In this document: positions 52,547 through 61,010 of the stretch, one piece after another | Layout: each line of letters begins with the position of its first letter | How positions within the stretch are numbered: the stretch's first letter is position 1 | From: Bacteroidales bacterium | Lineage (GTDB): Bacteria > Bacteroidota > Bacteroidia > Bacteroidales > Paludibacteraceae | Reading direction: 5' to 3' | Length of the DNA stretch: 64,000 nucleotides | Assembly (NCBI GenBank): GCA_900769555.1 | Contig: CAAGHA010000070.1 | Span: forward strand, 1 to 64,000 | Notes under the pieces: generated by a model | The model's database searches: none | Told to the model about the DNA's origin: nothing | The model's input: the letters and a program-made list of their open reading frames with translations, nothing else | Position numbers and translations under genes: made by a program

Positions 52547-53356
52547 ATGGAAGAGGATTTTTCTAACTACAATGGAGAAGGGACTTACTTAAGACGTTTG
52601 CAATGTCGGTTGCTTGAGTTGTTGAAGAATATTGATGTAATATGTAGAAGACACGATATTCCATATTGGATAGATTTTGGAACTTTATTAGGAGCTGTAC
52701 GACACAAGGGATTTATTCCGTGGGATGATGATATAGATATAAGTGTGTTAGAATCGGATTATGATAGATTAAGAAAGGTCTTGATTGCAGAATTACCTCC
52801 AACTATGGCTTTTCAGGATTCAACAACTGATTCGTATGTATTTTGTCCTTATGGACGGGTTAGAGATAAGAAGTCTTATTGTTATTATTCAAAGTTTGTG
52901 AAGCAAAAGGAACAGGGATGTTGGATAGATATTTTTAAGTACTATGACATTCCGTCAGCGAAATCAAAAAAAATTGTGGATTATTTTTATAGACGAGCCT
53001 ATAGAGAAATTCATCACTATGGGGATGTAACTTACAATTCAAAAATTAAAATTACCCTTAATAAGGTTATTGCATATTTAATTTATCCTATATCTGCTTT
53101 AGCTGTAGATTTTTTAGGAGTTTTTGCTAGATTAATAAAGTCTAATTTATATGGACGGTATTCTACAACAGATCACACCTATAAAAAGGAACATATTTTC
53201 CCGCTTGTTGAAATTGAATATGAAGGTCATCTTTTTTATGCACCTAAGGATTATGATGCGCATTTAAAAAGAATTTATGGTAATTATATGGATATTCCTC
53301 CCGTTGAAAAAAGAGAACAATTATTAGATGTCGAAAAAATAGAATTTTATGAATAA
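52547..53356 (+). CDS. LicD family phospho-alcohol transferase
   Basis: This 269-residue protein has the LicD/fukutin-type nucleotidyltransferase motif: YWIDFGTLLGAVRHKG (40-55) and the acidic IPWDDDIDIS (57-66). LicD proteins move phosphocholine or related phospho-alcohols from CDP carriers to surface glycans. The upstream fusion enzyme supplies a plausible CDP donor. It starts one base after that gene and overlaps the next by 8 nt. Two hydrophobic stretches (about 165-195) may attach it to the membrane. Confidence 0.85.
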   Translation: MEEDFSNYNGEGTYLRRLQCRLLELLKNIDVICRRHDIPYWIDFGTLLGAVRHKGFIPWDDDIDISVLESDYDRLRKVLIAELPPTMAFQDSTTDSYVFCPYGRVRDKKSYCYYSKFVKQKEQGCWIDIFKYYDIPSAKSKKIVDYFYRRAYREIHHYGDVTYNSKIKITLNKVIAYLIYPISALAVDFLGVFARLIKSNLYGRYSTTDHTYKKEHIFPLVEIEYEGHLFYAPKDYDAHLKRIYGNYMDIPPVEKREQLLDVEKIEFYE

Positions 53357-54362
53357 GATACTATTAATAGGACCTAATTTTCATTATTTTTTAAGTTCTA
53401 TTGAACTCGCTTTCAAACAAATTGGATATCAAGTATTTGTTTGTCCATATGATAATCCTATTCACCCATATAATGCAATAAATGCAATACGATATAAAAT
53501 AAGTAAAGATAAATTACGTCTAAAGGAGTCATCGAGATGTAATTTTAGAAATTATGTTGAGGAATTTTTTAAAATAGTTGAGCCATCTATTACCATCATT
53601 ATAAATGGTGATAACTTATGTCCATCAAGTGTAAAATTATTTTCTGAAAGTAGTAAAGTGGGGATATGGTTATTTGATAGTGTGCAAAGAGTAACTGATT
53701 GTTTGCCTATATTGAGCTATGCTCATAAAGTGTTCTGTTATGAAAAAGAAGATATATCTTTCATAAAAGCTAAATGTGATATAGATGCTTTTTTTTTACC
53801 TCAGGCGGCAAGTCAATTGTTATACAATAAATTAAATTTAGAAAAAAAGTGGGATATTGTTTTTGCAGGAGATATATTTAATAGCAAGAAAAGACGAAAA
53901 ATAATTCCCAATGTTGTAAATAGGTATTCAAATTTATCAGTGTGTATATGGGGAGTTTATAAACCAATATATAAGGGCCTAAAAAATTGGTTAACAAGGG
54001 AACGAAAGGATGTTTATCGTAATTGTAATGCGAGTGTTGTTCAACTGAATGTGGATTATAATAAATCACGAATAGTTTTAAATGTACATCATGAGCAACA
54101 AAAAAATGGAGCTAATCCTAAGGTTTTTGAAATAGCGATGTCTGGAGCATATCAAATTTGTGATGCAAATCCATACATAGAGGAATTATTCCCCAATGGC
54201 GAAATTGGGATTTATCATGATGAACAGGAGTTGTATGAGTTAATAGATTATGCACTTAACCATGATATGTCAGAGCATGCTGAAAAAGCTTATCAAATTG
54301 TTATTAAGGAACATACTTTCGTTTGTAGAGTTAAACAGATTTTGGAATTGTTGAACACGTAG
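53349..54362 (+). CDS. CgeB/YkvP-like glycosyltransferase
   Basis: A 337-residue GT-B-type protein. The N-terminus (KILLIGPNFHYFLSSIELAF) is a Rossmann start. The C-terminal part (PKVFEIAMSGAYQICDANPY followed by IEELFPNGEIGIYHDEQEL) matches the CgeB-like glycosyltransferase group. It presumably adds a sugar in the surface glycan made by this cluster. It overlaps licD by 8 nt. Confidence 0.75.
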   Translation: MNKILLIGPNFHYFLSSIELAFKQIGYQVFVCPYDNPIHPYNAINAIRYKISKDKLRLKESSRCNFRNYVEEFFKIVEPSITIIINGDNLCPSSVKLFSESSKVGIWLFDSVQRVTDCLPILSYAHKVFCYEKEDISFIKAKCDIDAFFLPQAASQLLYNKLNLEKKWDIVFAGDIFNSKKRRKIIPNVVNRYSNLSVCIWGVYKPIYKGLKNWLTRERKDVYRNCNASVVQLNVDYNKSRIVLNVHHEQQKNGANPKVFEIAMSGAYQICDANPYIEELFPNGEIGIYHDEQELYELIDYALNHDMSEHAEKAYQIVIKEHTFVCRVKQILELLNT

Positions 54363-54372
54363 TAAGTAAGTT

Positions 54373-55467
54373 ATGGCAAAACTTCTTTTTATATGGTATA
54401 AACGCTCAAAGGGTATATTGGAAGGGGGAGGACAATGTTCTTTGCGCAATTTTAATTCGCTGTATGAAATATTAGGTGCAGATAATATTGATTCATTTTA
54501 TGTTCATGATGAGTATAAAAAGAAGTCAATGTTAGATTATCTGTTTGGAGGTATATTTTTCTTGTTTAATTATTTTTATGGATTGTCGCCAAGGCGGTTA
54601 AGGAAATTTTTGGACGATGCGTATCAATATGACTATATTTTTATTGATAGAAGCGTTTTTGGGATGATGGCAAAAAAGTTAAAAAAAAATGGTTACAAAG
54701 GGAAAATTATCACTCATTTTCATAATGTAGAATCAATCTATTTTGATGCGTTGCTGCCTAAATGGTTACCTGGTAGGTATGTTTTACTCCATGCTGTAAA
54801 TAAAAATGATGAATATGCGTGTCGATATTCAGATGAAATCATAGTTTTAAATGATAGAGATAGAAATATTTTATGTCAAAAATATGCTCCTTCTTGTCGT
54901 ATATCGTCTATTCCTATTGCTTTGTTAGATAAATTTGGTGAAGAACAAATTAATAATGATCAAATGCGGAAATGTCCGATATGTTTATTTTTCGGGAGTT
55001 ATTTCACACCCAATAATCAGGGTGTTTTATGGTTTGTTGACAATGTTCTACCATATGTAAATATTGAAATGAAGATTGTTGGCAAGGGTATGGATAAACT
55101 GAAGGCAGAGTCGTCTAAACTAGAATCTATTGATGTTGTTAGTGATGTTCCTGATTTGTCTTCTTACTTAAACGAAGCCGATATTATTGTGTTGCCTATA
55201 TTTTCCGGAAGTGGAATGAAAGTTAAGACTTGCGAAGCTTTGATGTATGGAAAAAATATTATAGGAACTAAAGAGGCTTTTGAAGGTTATGATCTCGATT
55301 TTCAGAAGGTGGGAGGACTCTGTAATAATGCAGAAGAATTTATTATGAAGATAAATGATTTTGTAGATAATCCGCGTCCGCGTTTTAATACCTATGCTCG
55401 TCAAATGTTTGTGAAAAATTATTCACATGAAGCTGTAAAGCAATTGTTTATAGATTTTCTAAAATAA
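54373..55467 (+). CDS. Glycosyltransferase family 4-like protein
   Basis: A 364-residue GT-B glycosyltransferase. The donor-binding half has LPIFSGSGMKVKTCEALMYG followed by KNIIGTKEAFEGY, the E-x7-E-like region of GT4-type enzymes. The N-terminal half contains a membrane-associated stretch (LDYLFGGIFFLFNYFYG). It lies 10 nt after the CgeB-like gene. Donor sugar and acceptor are unknown. Confidence 0.82.
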   Translation: MAKLLFIWYKRSKGILEGGGQCSLRNFNSLYEILGADNIDSFYVHDEYKKKSMLDYLFGGIFFLFNYFYGLSPRRLRKFLDDAYQYDYIFIDRSVFGMMAKKLKKNGYKGKIITHFHNVESIYFDALLPKWLPGRYVLLHAVNKNDEYACRYSDEIIVLNDRDRNILCQKYAPSCRISSIPIALLDKFGEEQINNDQMRKCPICLFFGSYFTPNNQGVLWFVDNVLPYVNIEMKIVGKGMDKLKAESSKLESIDVVSDVPDLSSYLNEADIIVLPIFSGSGMKVKTCEALMYGKNIIGTKEAFEGYDLDFQKVGGLCNNAEEFIMKINDFVDNPRPRFNTYARQMFVKNYSHEAVKQLFIDFLK

Positions 55468-55472
55468 TTTTA

Positions 55473-55480
55473 TACTTTTG
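55473..55480 (+). promoter_or_regulatory. -7-like box before the last gene of the glycan cluster
   Basis: TACTTTTG matches TAnnTTTG, 39 nt before the ATG at 55520. The -33 element is weak. Confidence 0.35.
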
Positions 55481-55519
55481 TACATATTAAGTACATTTAA
55501 TTTAAGTAATTTTTGTTTA

Positions 55520-56395
55520 ATGACAATTGGTTCTTTGCGTATAAAGTTTTTTTGTCGTTCATTCGACTTGCGTCTGTACCTTTTATCTAAAGGCTTGTAT
55601 GAGTCTTTAGGGTATGAATGTGTACGTTTGACAGATCAATCTGCTGATGGTTATTTTTATACAATGTTGGCAGATAAGGATTGTGATATTGCTATAAATG
55701 TAGATGAAGATTGTTTTATCACAAATTTTGACGCGGTGATGGAGCTTTTGGATTATGTCATAGAAAACAAAGTGGCAAATGCCGGATGCCCAGATGGAGG
55801 TGGAGCTGTTCCTCGAGGTGCAAATCCTATCGTTACAAATCCATTTTTTAACATTTTTGATCTAAGAATTTTACGAGAAAAATTTTCAGTGAATAATGTC
55901 AAAAATTTTGATTACCAAGTGCATATAAAAGAGATGATAGAAGTTTTCCCTAAAGAAATGCTTTATGAAGGTCGTAATTTTAACTTTGATTGGTATGACT
56001 CAGAGCCCTATTATCCGTATTTCTTTTGGCAAGCTTATAATACCAAGACATTGTATTTGCATTCAAAACTGCATCCTGATGGATGGACAACCATTTTGTA
56101 TAATCATAAAGGTGTAGAAATGTGTCGCCACACTTGGTTGGCTCGTTTTTATTCTGTTCCTTCATTTTTAGTAAACTTTTGGCAAGCCAATGCGGGTAAA
56201 CAAAAACAAAGGATCGATTCAGTTATAAATGAGTCATACGCAATTAGAGGTATAGAGAAACCTAAATTTGGCATAAAGGATAATTTTTTATTCTTTTTAA
56301 ATAAGATTACCCGATGGATGATAAAAGTTCCGCAGAGAGTGGCTGGGTGGCCTAAGAAAATTAAAAAGAAAATAGCAAAATTTAGAAATTCTTAA
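55520..56395 (+). CDS. Uncharacterised glycan-cluster protein, possible GT-A glycosyltransferase
   Basis: From the ATG at 55520 the protein has 291 residues. I do not recognise a named family. The segment DIAINVDEDCFITNFDAVME has an acidic D-x-D-like motif after a beta strand, as in GT-A nucleotide-sugar transferases. Later come AGCPDGGGAVPRGANPIVTN and aromatic-rich YYPYFFWQAYNTKTLYL. The C-terminus is basic. Cluster position supports a sugar-transfer role. A longer frame from a TTG at 55478 overlaps the promoter-like box and is not used. A strong terminator follows. Confidence 0.55.
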   Translation: MTIGSLRIKFFCRSFDLRLYLLSKGLYESLGYECVRLTDQSADGYFYTMLADKDCDIAINVDEDCFITNFDAVMELLDYVIENKVANAGCPDGGGAVPRGANPIVTNPFFNIFDLRILREKFSVNNVKNFDYQVHIKEMIEVFPKEMLYEGRNFNFDWYDSEPYYPYFFWQAYNTKTLYLHSKLHPDGWTTILYNHKGVEMCRHTWLARFYSVPSFLVNFWQANAGKQKQRIDSVINESYAIRGIEKPKFGIKDNFLFFLNKITRWMIKVPQRVAGWPKKIKKKIAKFRNS

Positions 56396-56397
56396 TT

Positions 56398-56439
56398 AAA
56401 AAAGACCGAGCAAGTTGTTAAGTTGCTCGGTCTTTTTTT
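56398..56439. terminator. Bidirectional intrinsic terminator
   Basis: AAAAAAGACCGAGCAA pairs exactly with TTGCTCGGTCTTTTTT across a 9-nt loop. It serves the glycan cluster on the plus strand and the yfhO-like gene on the minus strand, whose stop codon it touches. Confidence 0.9.
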
Positions 56440-58999
56440 AAGATTCGCTGTCTATCTTTTTTCTTTTGTAGTACATTATAAGAACACAGATAGTAGTCAG
56501 ACAAAATATGCCAAAACATATAAGCGATAGAATATTTCCCATCTTAACAGCTTCTGGTTCAAATACCATTTCTAATGAGTGGATTCCATTTGGAATGATT
56601 GCCCCTCGTAGGATATAGTTGGTGCGGATTAGAGGTATTTCAGTTTCTCTTTTTCCTTCCTTATTTAGTGTATATAGATGCCATCCATGAGGATAGTAAA
56701 TTTCTGAAAATATAGCCAATCTATTTTGTTTTAAATGTGCATCATAAGTGATTTTATTAGGCTGATATTTTGTTAATTTTATGTATTCCTCATTCTCTCT
56801 ACTAAGCGAAACATTATCCTCGATAGATATTCCTTTTACGTAAGAAGTATCTAAAATAGCGATCCTATGTAAATCTACAAATTTTAGGGCTTCAATTTCC
56901 TTGTTCGGAGTGTTTACTAAGAGTAAACTATCAACTAACCAACAATTTCCCATTGCGTAAGGGTTGTTAACTGCTATTTGTTCTCCATTTTGGAGTGGAA
57001 CAATCGCATATTTCATATTTAACATGTTAAGAACAGGGAAATCATTACCTTTTGCAGAATCTGGAAGTGAAAACCCTTGAGTTTGCATAATTACTTGCAT
57101 AAGAGGATTCATCTCAGGTGCAATGTGATTATCTATCATATCTTGATAGCGACGAAGTTTCGCTGCATGATATCCACCAATAGATTTTAAGTAATAACTT
57201 GTTCGAGCCTCATTAAATGTGTTAGTTGTTAAATTAAGTACGCGAAAATGATCAGGATCTTTTAATAGTTCCTTTTCATAAGGCAACATTTTAAAAGCTT
57301 TATCTCTATCTTTTGTAGAAACAAACATTTCATCGTTGCAGAATCGCTTATTAACAATCCACATGTCTGCGACAATTAAAATCATTAATGCTAATCCGGT
57401 GTACAAGGTAACTTTTTTACTATCTTTACTATGATAAATTGAATATGCATACCAAAAGATAACTCCTGTTCCCATTAAAATAAAGAAGAAAGAACGCCAT
57501 GCATCAGAACTGATTAATTCTTTACGTTGTTCCAAAATTGCATTATAGATTTGTTCTCCAACATTTTGTTTCCATTGTATATCATAACTTGATGTTACAT
57601 CAATAGTCCCACTAAATATTGCGGTAATTAAACATATAGTACCGGTAATTCCTCCTGCTATTAATATGTTATTGCGAAGTTTTTCCCAACTCTCATTTTT
57701 AGTTGATATTTCTTTAATAGCCAAGAATCCAAGTAAAGGAATAGTTATTTCCGCTACAACTAAAATACTTTCAACAGCTCTAAATTTATTGTACATAGGG
57801 AAGTATTCGAAAAACAGTTCTGTCAATCCGATAAAATGACGTCCCCATGCTAACGCAATTGAGAATAGAGTAGCGACAAGTAAAGCCCATTTATAAGGTC
57901 CTTTGACGATTAGTAGTCCTAACAAAAATAAGAAACATACAATCGCGCCCATATATACGGGTCCACTTGTAAAAGCTTTATCTCCTCTATAGGTAGGAAC
58001 ACTTTGACAAAATTGTTTAGCTTGACGAGTTGATATACCCATCTTCTTCAAATCTTGTTCAAGTTGAGAATCTTTCCCTAGATTATATCCACTTGCACCT
58101 CCCATGTAATTAGGGATTAAGAATGTCATAGTTTCGTTAATACCATAACTCCACGCCGTTGCGTAATCTAAATCTAGTCCCTCAGTCTTATTTTTATCAT
58201 CAGTTTCCTTTACTAAATCAGAATGACCTCCGCGCATTGTTTCTTGAGCATATTCATTATTTGAAAATACTTTTGCACTACCCATTCCCAATCCAACGAG
58301 AAATGATATTGCAAAAATGCTAGAAGCAATTCCAAAATGTTTCCATTCCTTATTTTTATATGCGATTGCCAACTCAGCAAAGAAGAATATACCAATCATT
58401 AAGCAGATATAATAAGACATCTGAGGATGTAAGAAAAAACCAATATAGGTAAATAGCATAGTTAGCAACGCTCCCCAGCCATACTGTTTTCGATATATAA
58501 GAAGAAATCCGATAACAACGATTGTCATCCATGTTATCGAGTAACATTTTCCGTGATGTTGAGCTGCAATGATAATAAAGAAGTAACTAGATAAAGAAGT
58601 AGCAAAGGCTCCGGCCATGCTTATCCATCTATTGATATTGAATGTTCGAAGAAGAAGAAAAAAAGAACATAGATAAAATAAGAATAGTAAGGCAGTATTT
58701 CTCACACCCCAAGAAAAGAAAGTATTGATAGGTTTCATGATTTTATCAATAATAAAACCACCATTCCCTCCTATTTGATAATTGGGCATACCGGAGAACA
58801 TAGAACCAGTCCAGAATGAGTGTTCTCCTGTCTCTTTTTGGAAATTTACTCCTTCTTGTGTGGCTGCGATTCCATTTACACTATCTCCTGCGTATATAAC
58901 TTTCCCTTCTAGTGCAGGAAGGAAATAGAGGCAAGAAGCTACAATGAATATTGAAAGTATAATAGCATACGGAAGCCATTTGTTGAATGATATTTTCAT
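56438..58999 (-). CDS. YfhO family membrane protein
   Basis: An 853-residue polytopic protein with about 12-14 membrane segments spread from residue 10 to about 560. A periplasmic beta-rich domain follows (about 570-810, including FRVLNLTTNTFNEARTSYY and YYPHGWHLYTLNKEGKRETE), then a final membrane segment. This layout is typical of Bacteroidota YfhO proteins (GT-C-like fold). YfhO in Firmicutes is implicated in glycosylation of lipoteichoic acid; the role here is unknown. It follows trpS by 28 nt on the same strand. Confidence 0.82.
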   Translation of the reverse strand: MKISFNKWLPYAIILSIFIVASCLYFLPALEGKVIYAGDSVNGIAATQEGVNFQKETGEHSFWTGSMFSGMPNYQIGGNGGFIIDKIMKPINTFFSWGVRNTALLFLFYLCSFFLLLRTFNINRWISMAGAFATSLSSYFFIIIAAQHHGKCYSITWMTIVVIGFLLIYRKQYGWGALLTMLFTYIGFFLHPQMSYYICLMIGIFFFAELAIAYKNKEWKHFGIASSIFAISFLVGLGMGSAKVFSNNEYAQETMRGGHSDLVKETDDKNKTEGLDLDYATAWSYGINETMTFLIPNYMGGASGYNLGKDSQLEQDLKKMGISTRQAKQFCQSVPTYRGDKAFTSGPVYMGAIVCFLFLLGLLIVKGPYKWALLVATLFSIALAWGRHFIGLTELFFEYFPMYNKFRAVESILVVAEITIPLLGFLAIKEISTKNESWEKLRNNILIAGGITGTICLITAIFSGTIDVTSSYDIQWKQNVGEQIYNAILEQRKELISSDAWRSFFFILMGTGVIFWYAYSIYHSKDSKKVTLYTGLALMILIVADMWIVNKRFCNDEMFVSTKDRDKAFKMLPYEKELLKDPDHFRVLNLTTNTFNEARTSYYLKSIGGYHAAKLRRYQDMIDNHIAPEMNPLMQVIMQTQGFSLPDSAKGNDFPVLNMLNMKYAIVPLQNGEQIAVNNPYAMGNCWLVDSLLLVNTPNKEIEALKFVDLHRIAILDTSYVKGISIEDNVSLSRENEEYIKLTKYQPNKITYDAHLKQNRLAIFSEIYYPHGWHLYTLNKEGKRETEIPLIRTNYILRGAIIPNGIHSLEMVFEPEAVKMGNILSLICFGIFCLTTICVLIMYYKRKKIDSES

Positions 59000-59027
59000 A
59001 TAAATAAATGTTAGGGTAAAATCATGT

Positions 59028-60017
59028 TTAAAATTGTCTAAATCCCATTATTTCTCTTACTTCACGTATTGTTTTTCTTGCACTTTCTTGTGCTTCTTCT
59101 TTTCCGCGTGCAACAGCTTTTCTAAGAAATTCAGGATGGGCATCAAGTTCAGCTATTCTCTCTCGAATTGGATTGGTTGCTTCTATGATATCAGCTGCCA
59201 ATTGTTTCTTTAGATCGCCATATCGAATAGAACAATTGTTCCATTGTTCATCAAAGAACGCAATTGTTTCCGGTTTTGAAACAATATCCATTAATGTAAA
59301 CAGATTTTGGATACATTCAGGTTTCTCAGAGTTAGGTTCTGTTGGACCTTGGTCTGTAAGAGTTTTTTTAACCTTTTTTTCAATTACTTTTGGCTCATCA
59401 GCTAGGTAAATACAATTGCCTTCAGATTTACCCATTTTACCACTTCCGTCTAGTCCTGGAATCTTAATCATTTTTGTTCCATCGCTATATGCGATAGGCT
59501 CTTTAAAATAATCAACTTTGTAGAAATTATTGAATCGTTTTGCAAAATTACGAGTCATTTCAAGATGTTGTTCTTGATCTTTTCCTACAGGGACTTCATC
59601 TGCGTTATGAATGAGGATATCTGCAGCCATCAAAGTAGGGTAGGTTAGTAATCCTGCATTTACGTTTTCTGGTTGTTTCCTAGCTTTATCTTTAAAAGAG
59701 GTTGTCTTTGTTAATTCTCCTAAATATGCATGCATATTTAGCATTAAGTATAACTCAATAACTTCCGGTACATCGCTTTGAATAAATATGGCTGATTTTT
59801 CAGGGTCTAAGCCGCATGCCAAATATTCTGTCAGTACTCTTTTTACATTTGGATGTAGAAGAGCTGGATCAGGATGGGTTGTTAAAGAGTGATAATCAGC
59901 GATAAAGAAAAAACATCTATTTTGCTCTTGCATACGGATAAAATTCTTCAACGCTCCATAGTAATTCCCTAAATGTAAGTTTCCGGTTGAACGAATTCCA
60001 CTGACAACTGTTTTCAT
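59028..60017 (-). CDS. trpS: Tryptophan-tRNA ligase
   Basis: Charges tRNA-Trp. The 329 residues have the HIGH-type motif TGNLHLGNYYGAL near the N-terminus, the DQEQHLEMTR motif and a KMSKS-type loop, here GKMGKSEGN. The ATG at 60017 (MKTVVSGIRSTG) is preferred; the frame is open to 60053, but that part overlaps a good promoter (TACCTTTG, minus strand, 60051-60058). Confidence 0.94.
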   Translation of the reverse strand: MKTVVSGIRSTGNLHLGNYYGALKNFIRMQEQNRCFFFIADYHSLTTHPDPALLHPNVKRVLTEYLACGLDPEKSAIFIQSDVPEVIELYLMLNMHAYLGELTKTTSFKDKARKQPENVNAGLLTYPTLMAADILIHNADEVPVGKDQEQHLEMTRNFAKRFNNFYKVDYFKEPIAYSDGTKMIKIPGLDGSGKMGKSEGNCIYLADEPKVIEKKVKKTLTDQGPTEPNSEKPECIQNLFTLMDIVSKPETIAFFDEQWNNCSIRYGDLKKQLAADIIEATNPIRERIAELDAHPEFLRKAVARGKEEAQESARKTIREVREIMGFRQF

Positions 60018-60050
60018 CTTAATAAAGTTTAATTTTTTTTTATTATTTTG

Positions 60051-60080
60051 CAAAGGTAATTAAAAAGAGTAATTTTGAAA
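60051..60080 (-). promoter_or_regulatory. Putative promoter of trpS-yfhO
   Basis: On the minus strand a -33 TTTC (60077-60080), an 18-nt spacer and TACCTTTG (60051-60058). The leader is about 28 nt. Confidence 0.5.
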
Positions 60081-60122
60081 CATCCATTTTGCAGTTTATA
60101 CTAAATTAATATAAAAAAGCCA

Positions 60123-60569
60123 ATGTTAATAGATTTTATTTCTTATAAATATTCGATTTTGTTCGCAATCATAATTCTTATTGGTTGTATTGTATCTTCT
60201 CCTCCTGATGTTTATAATGCAATCAATGTAAATATAGTAGTTTATGAGGATGTTAAAACTCATGAAGTGGTATGGTTGCGTGCATTTCAAGATACGATAG
60301 CGCACATATGCCTTTATTTTTGCTTAACCCTGTTAGTTATTTGGGAATACCAAAAAAAAAACAAAAAAGATATATCTAATATTAGAGCATTTCTTGTTGT
60401 GGTAGGTTTTCCTTTGATTTATGGAATACTGATTGAAATTTTACAAGAATACTTCTTTCCGCCTCGTTCAGCGGAAATTTTGGACGTGTTAGCTGATTTG
60501 TTTGGAAGTTTAGTTGCATACTTTTCAGCATTATGCTACTTTTGTATTCGAAAAAGAATGGTAATTTAA
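60123..60569 (+). CDS. VanZ-like membrane protein, copy 1
   Basis: A 148-residue protein with four membrane segments. The family motif follows the third segment: IEILQEYFFPPRSAEILDVL, with conserved Gln, Arg and Asp residues. VanZ itself gives low-level teicoplanin resistance, but most family members have unknown envelope roles. A paralogue follows after 10 nt. Confidence 0.82.
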   Translation: MLIDFISYKYSILFAIIILIGCIVSSPPDVYNAINVNIVVYEDVKTHEVVWLRAFQDTIAHICLYFCLTLLVIWEYQKKNKKDISNIRAFLVVVGFPLIYGILIEILQEYFFPPRSAEILDVLADLFGSLVAYFSALCYFCIRKRMVI

Positions 60570-60579
60570 ATTAAAATAG

Positions 60580-60984
60580 ATGCGTTTTTTTAGAATTTAT
60601 GGTTTGTCAATCCTCTCTTCTTTAGGAGTATTGTATTTAAGTATTTTACGAGATGTTTCCCCACTTCATCTTCCTAAAATACCCTATTTTGATAAGGTGG
60701 CACATTGTGGACTTTATTTGGTTCTCTCGGCAGTGATTTGTTTTGAATTGTATAGACAACGATATACATTTTCAGATAAGATTATGTGGGCGTTTGGATT
60801 ATGTTTTCCAATCTTATATGGTGGTTTGATGGAGTTGTTGCAAGAGTATTATTTCCCCCCTCGAACAGGAGATTGGTCGGATTGGATTGCAGATATTATT
60901 GGTGTTTTTGTGGCTTTTTTCTTATGTAAAAAATTACTTCCGAAATACGTTAAACCGGAAAATCAAGGGATAAGTTGCCGATAA
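60580..60984 (+). CDS. VanZ-like membrane protein, copy 2
   Basis: 134 residues, four membrane segments, with the same core as the preceding gene (MELLQEYYFPPRTGDWSDWI). Pairwise similarity is clear in this segment but low elsewhere, so the duplication is old. FDKVAHCGLYLVLS is the first conserved VanZ block (K-x-x-H). Confidence 0.82.
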   Translation: MRFFRIYGLSILSSLGVLYLSILRDVSPLHLPKIPYFDKVAHCGLYLVLSAVICFELYRQRYTFSDKIMWAFGLCFPILYGGLMELLQEYYFPPRTGDWSDWIADIIGVFVAFFLCKKLLPKYVKPENQGISCR

Positions 60985-61010
60985 TTATTGGGACTATATT
61001 TTCGATTGCT

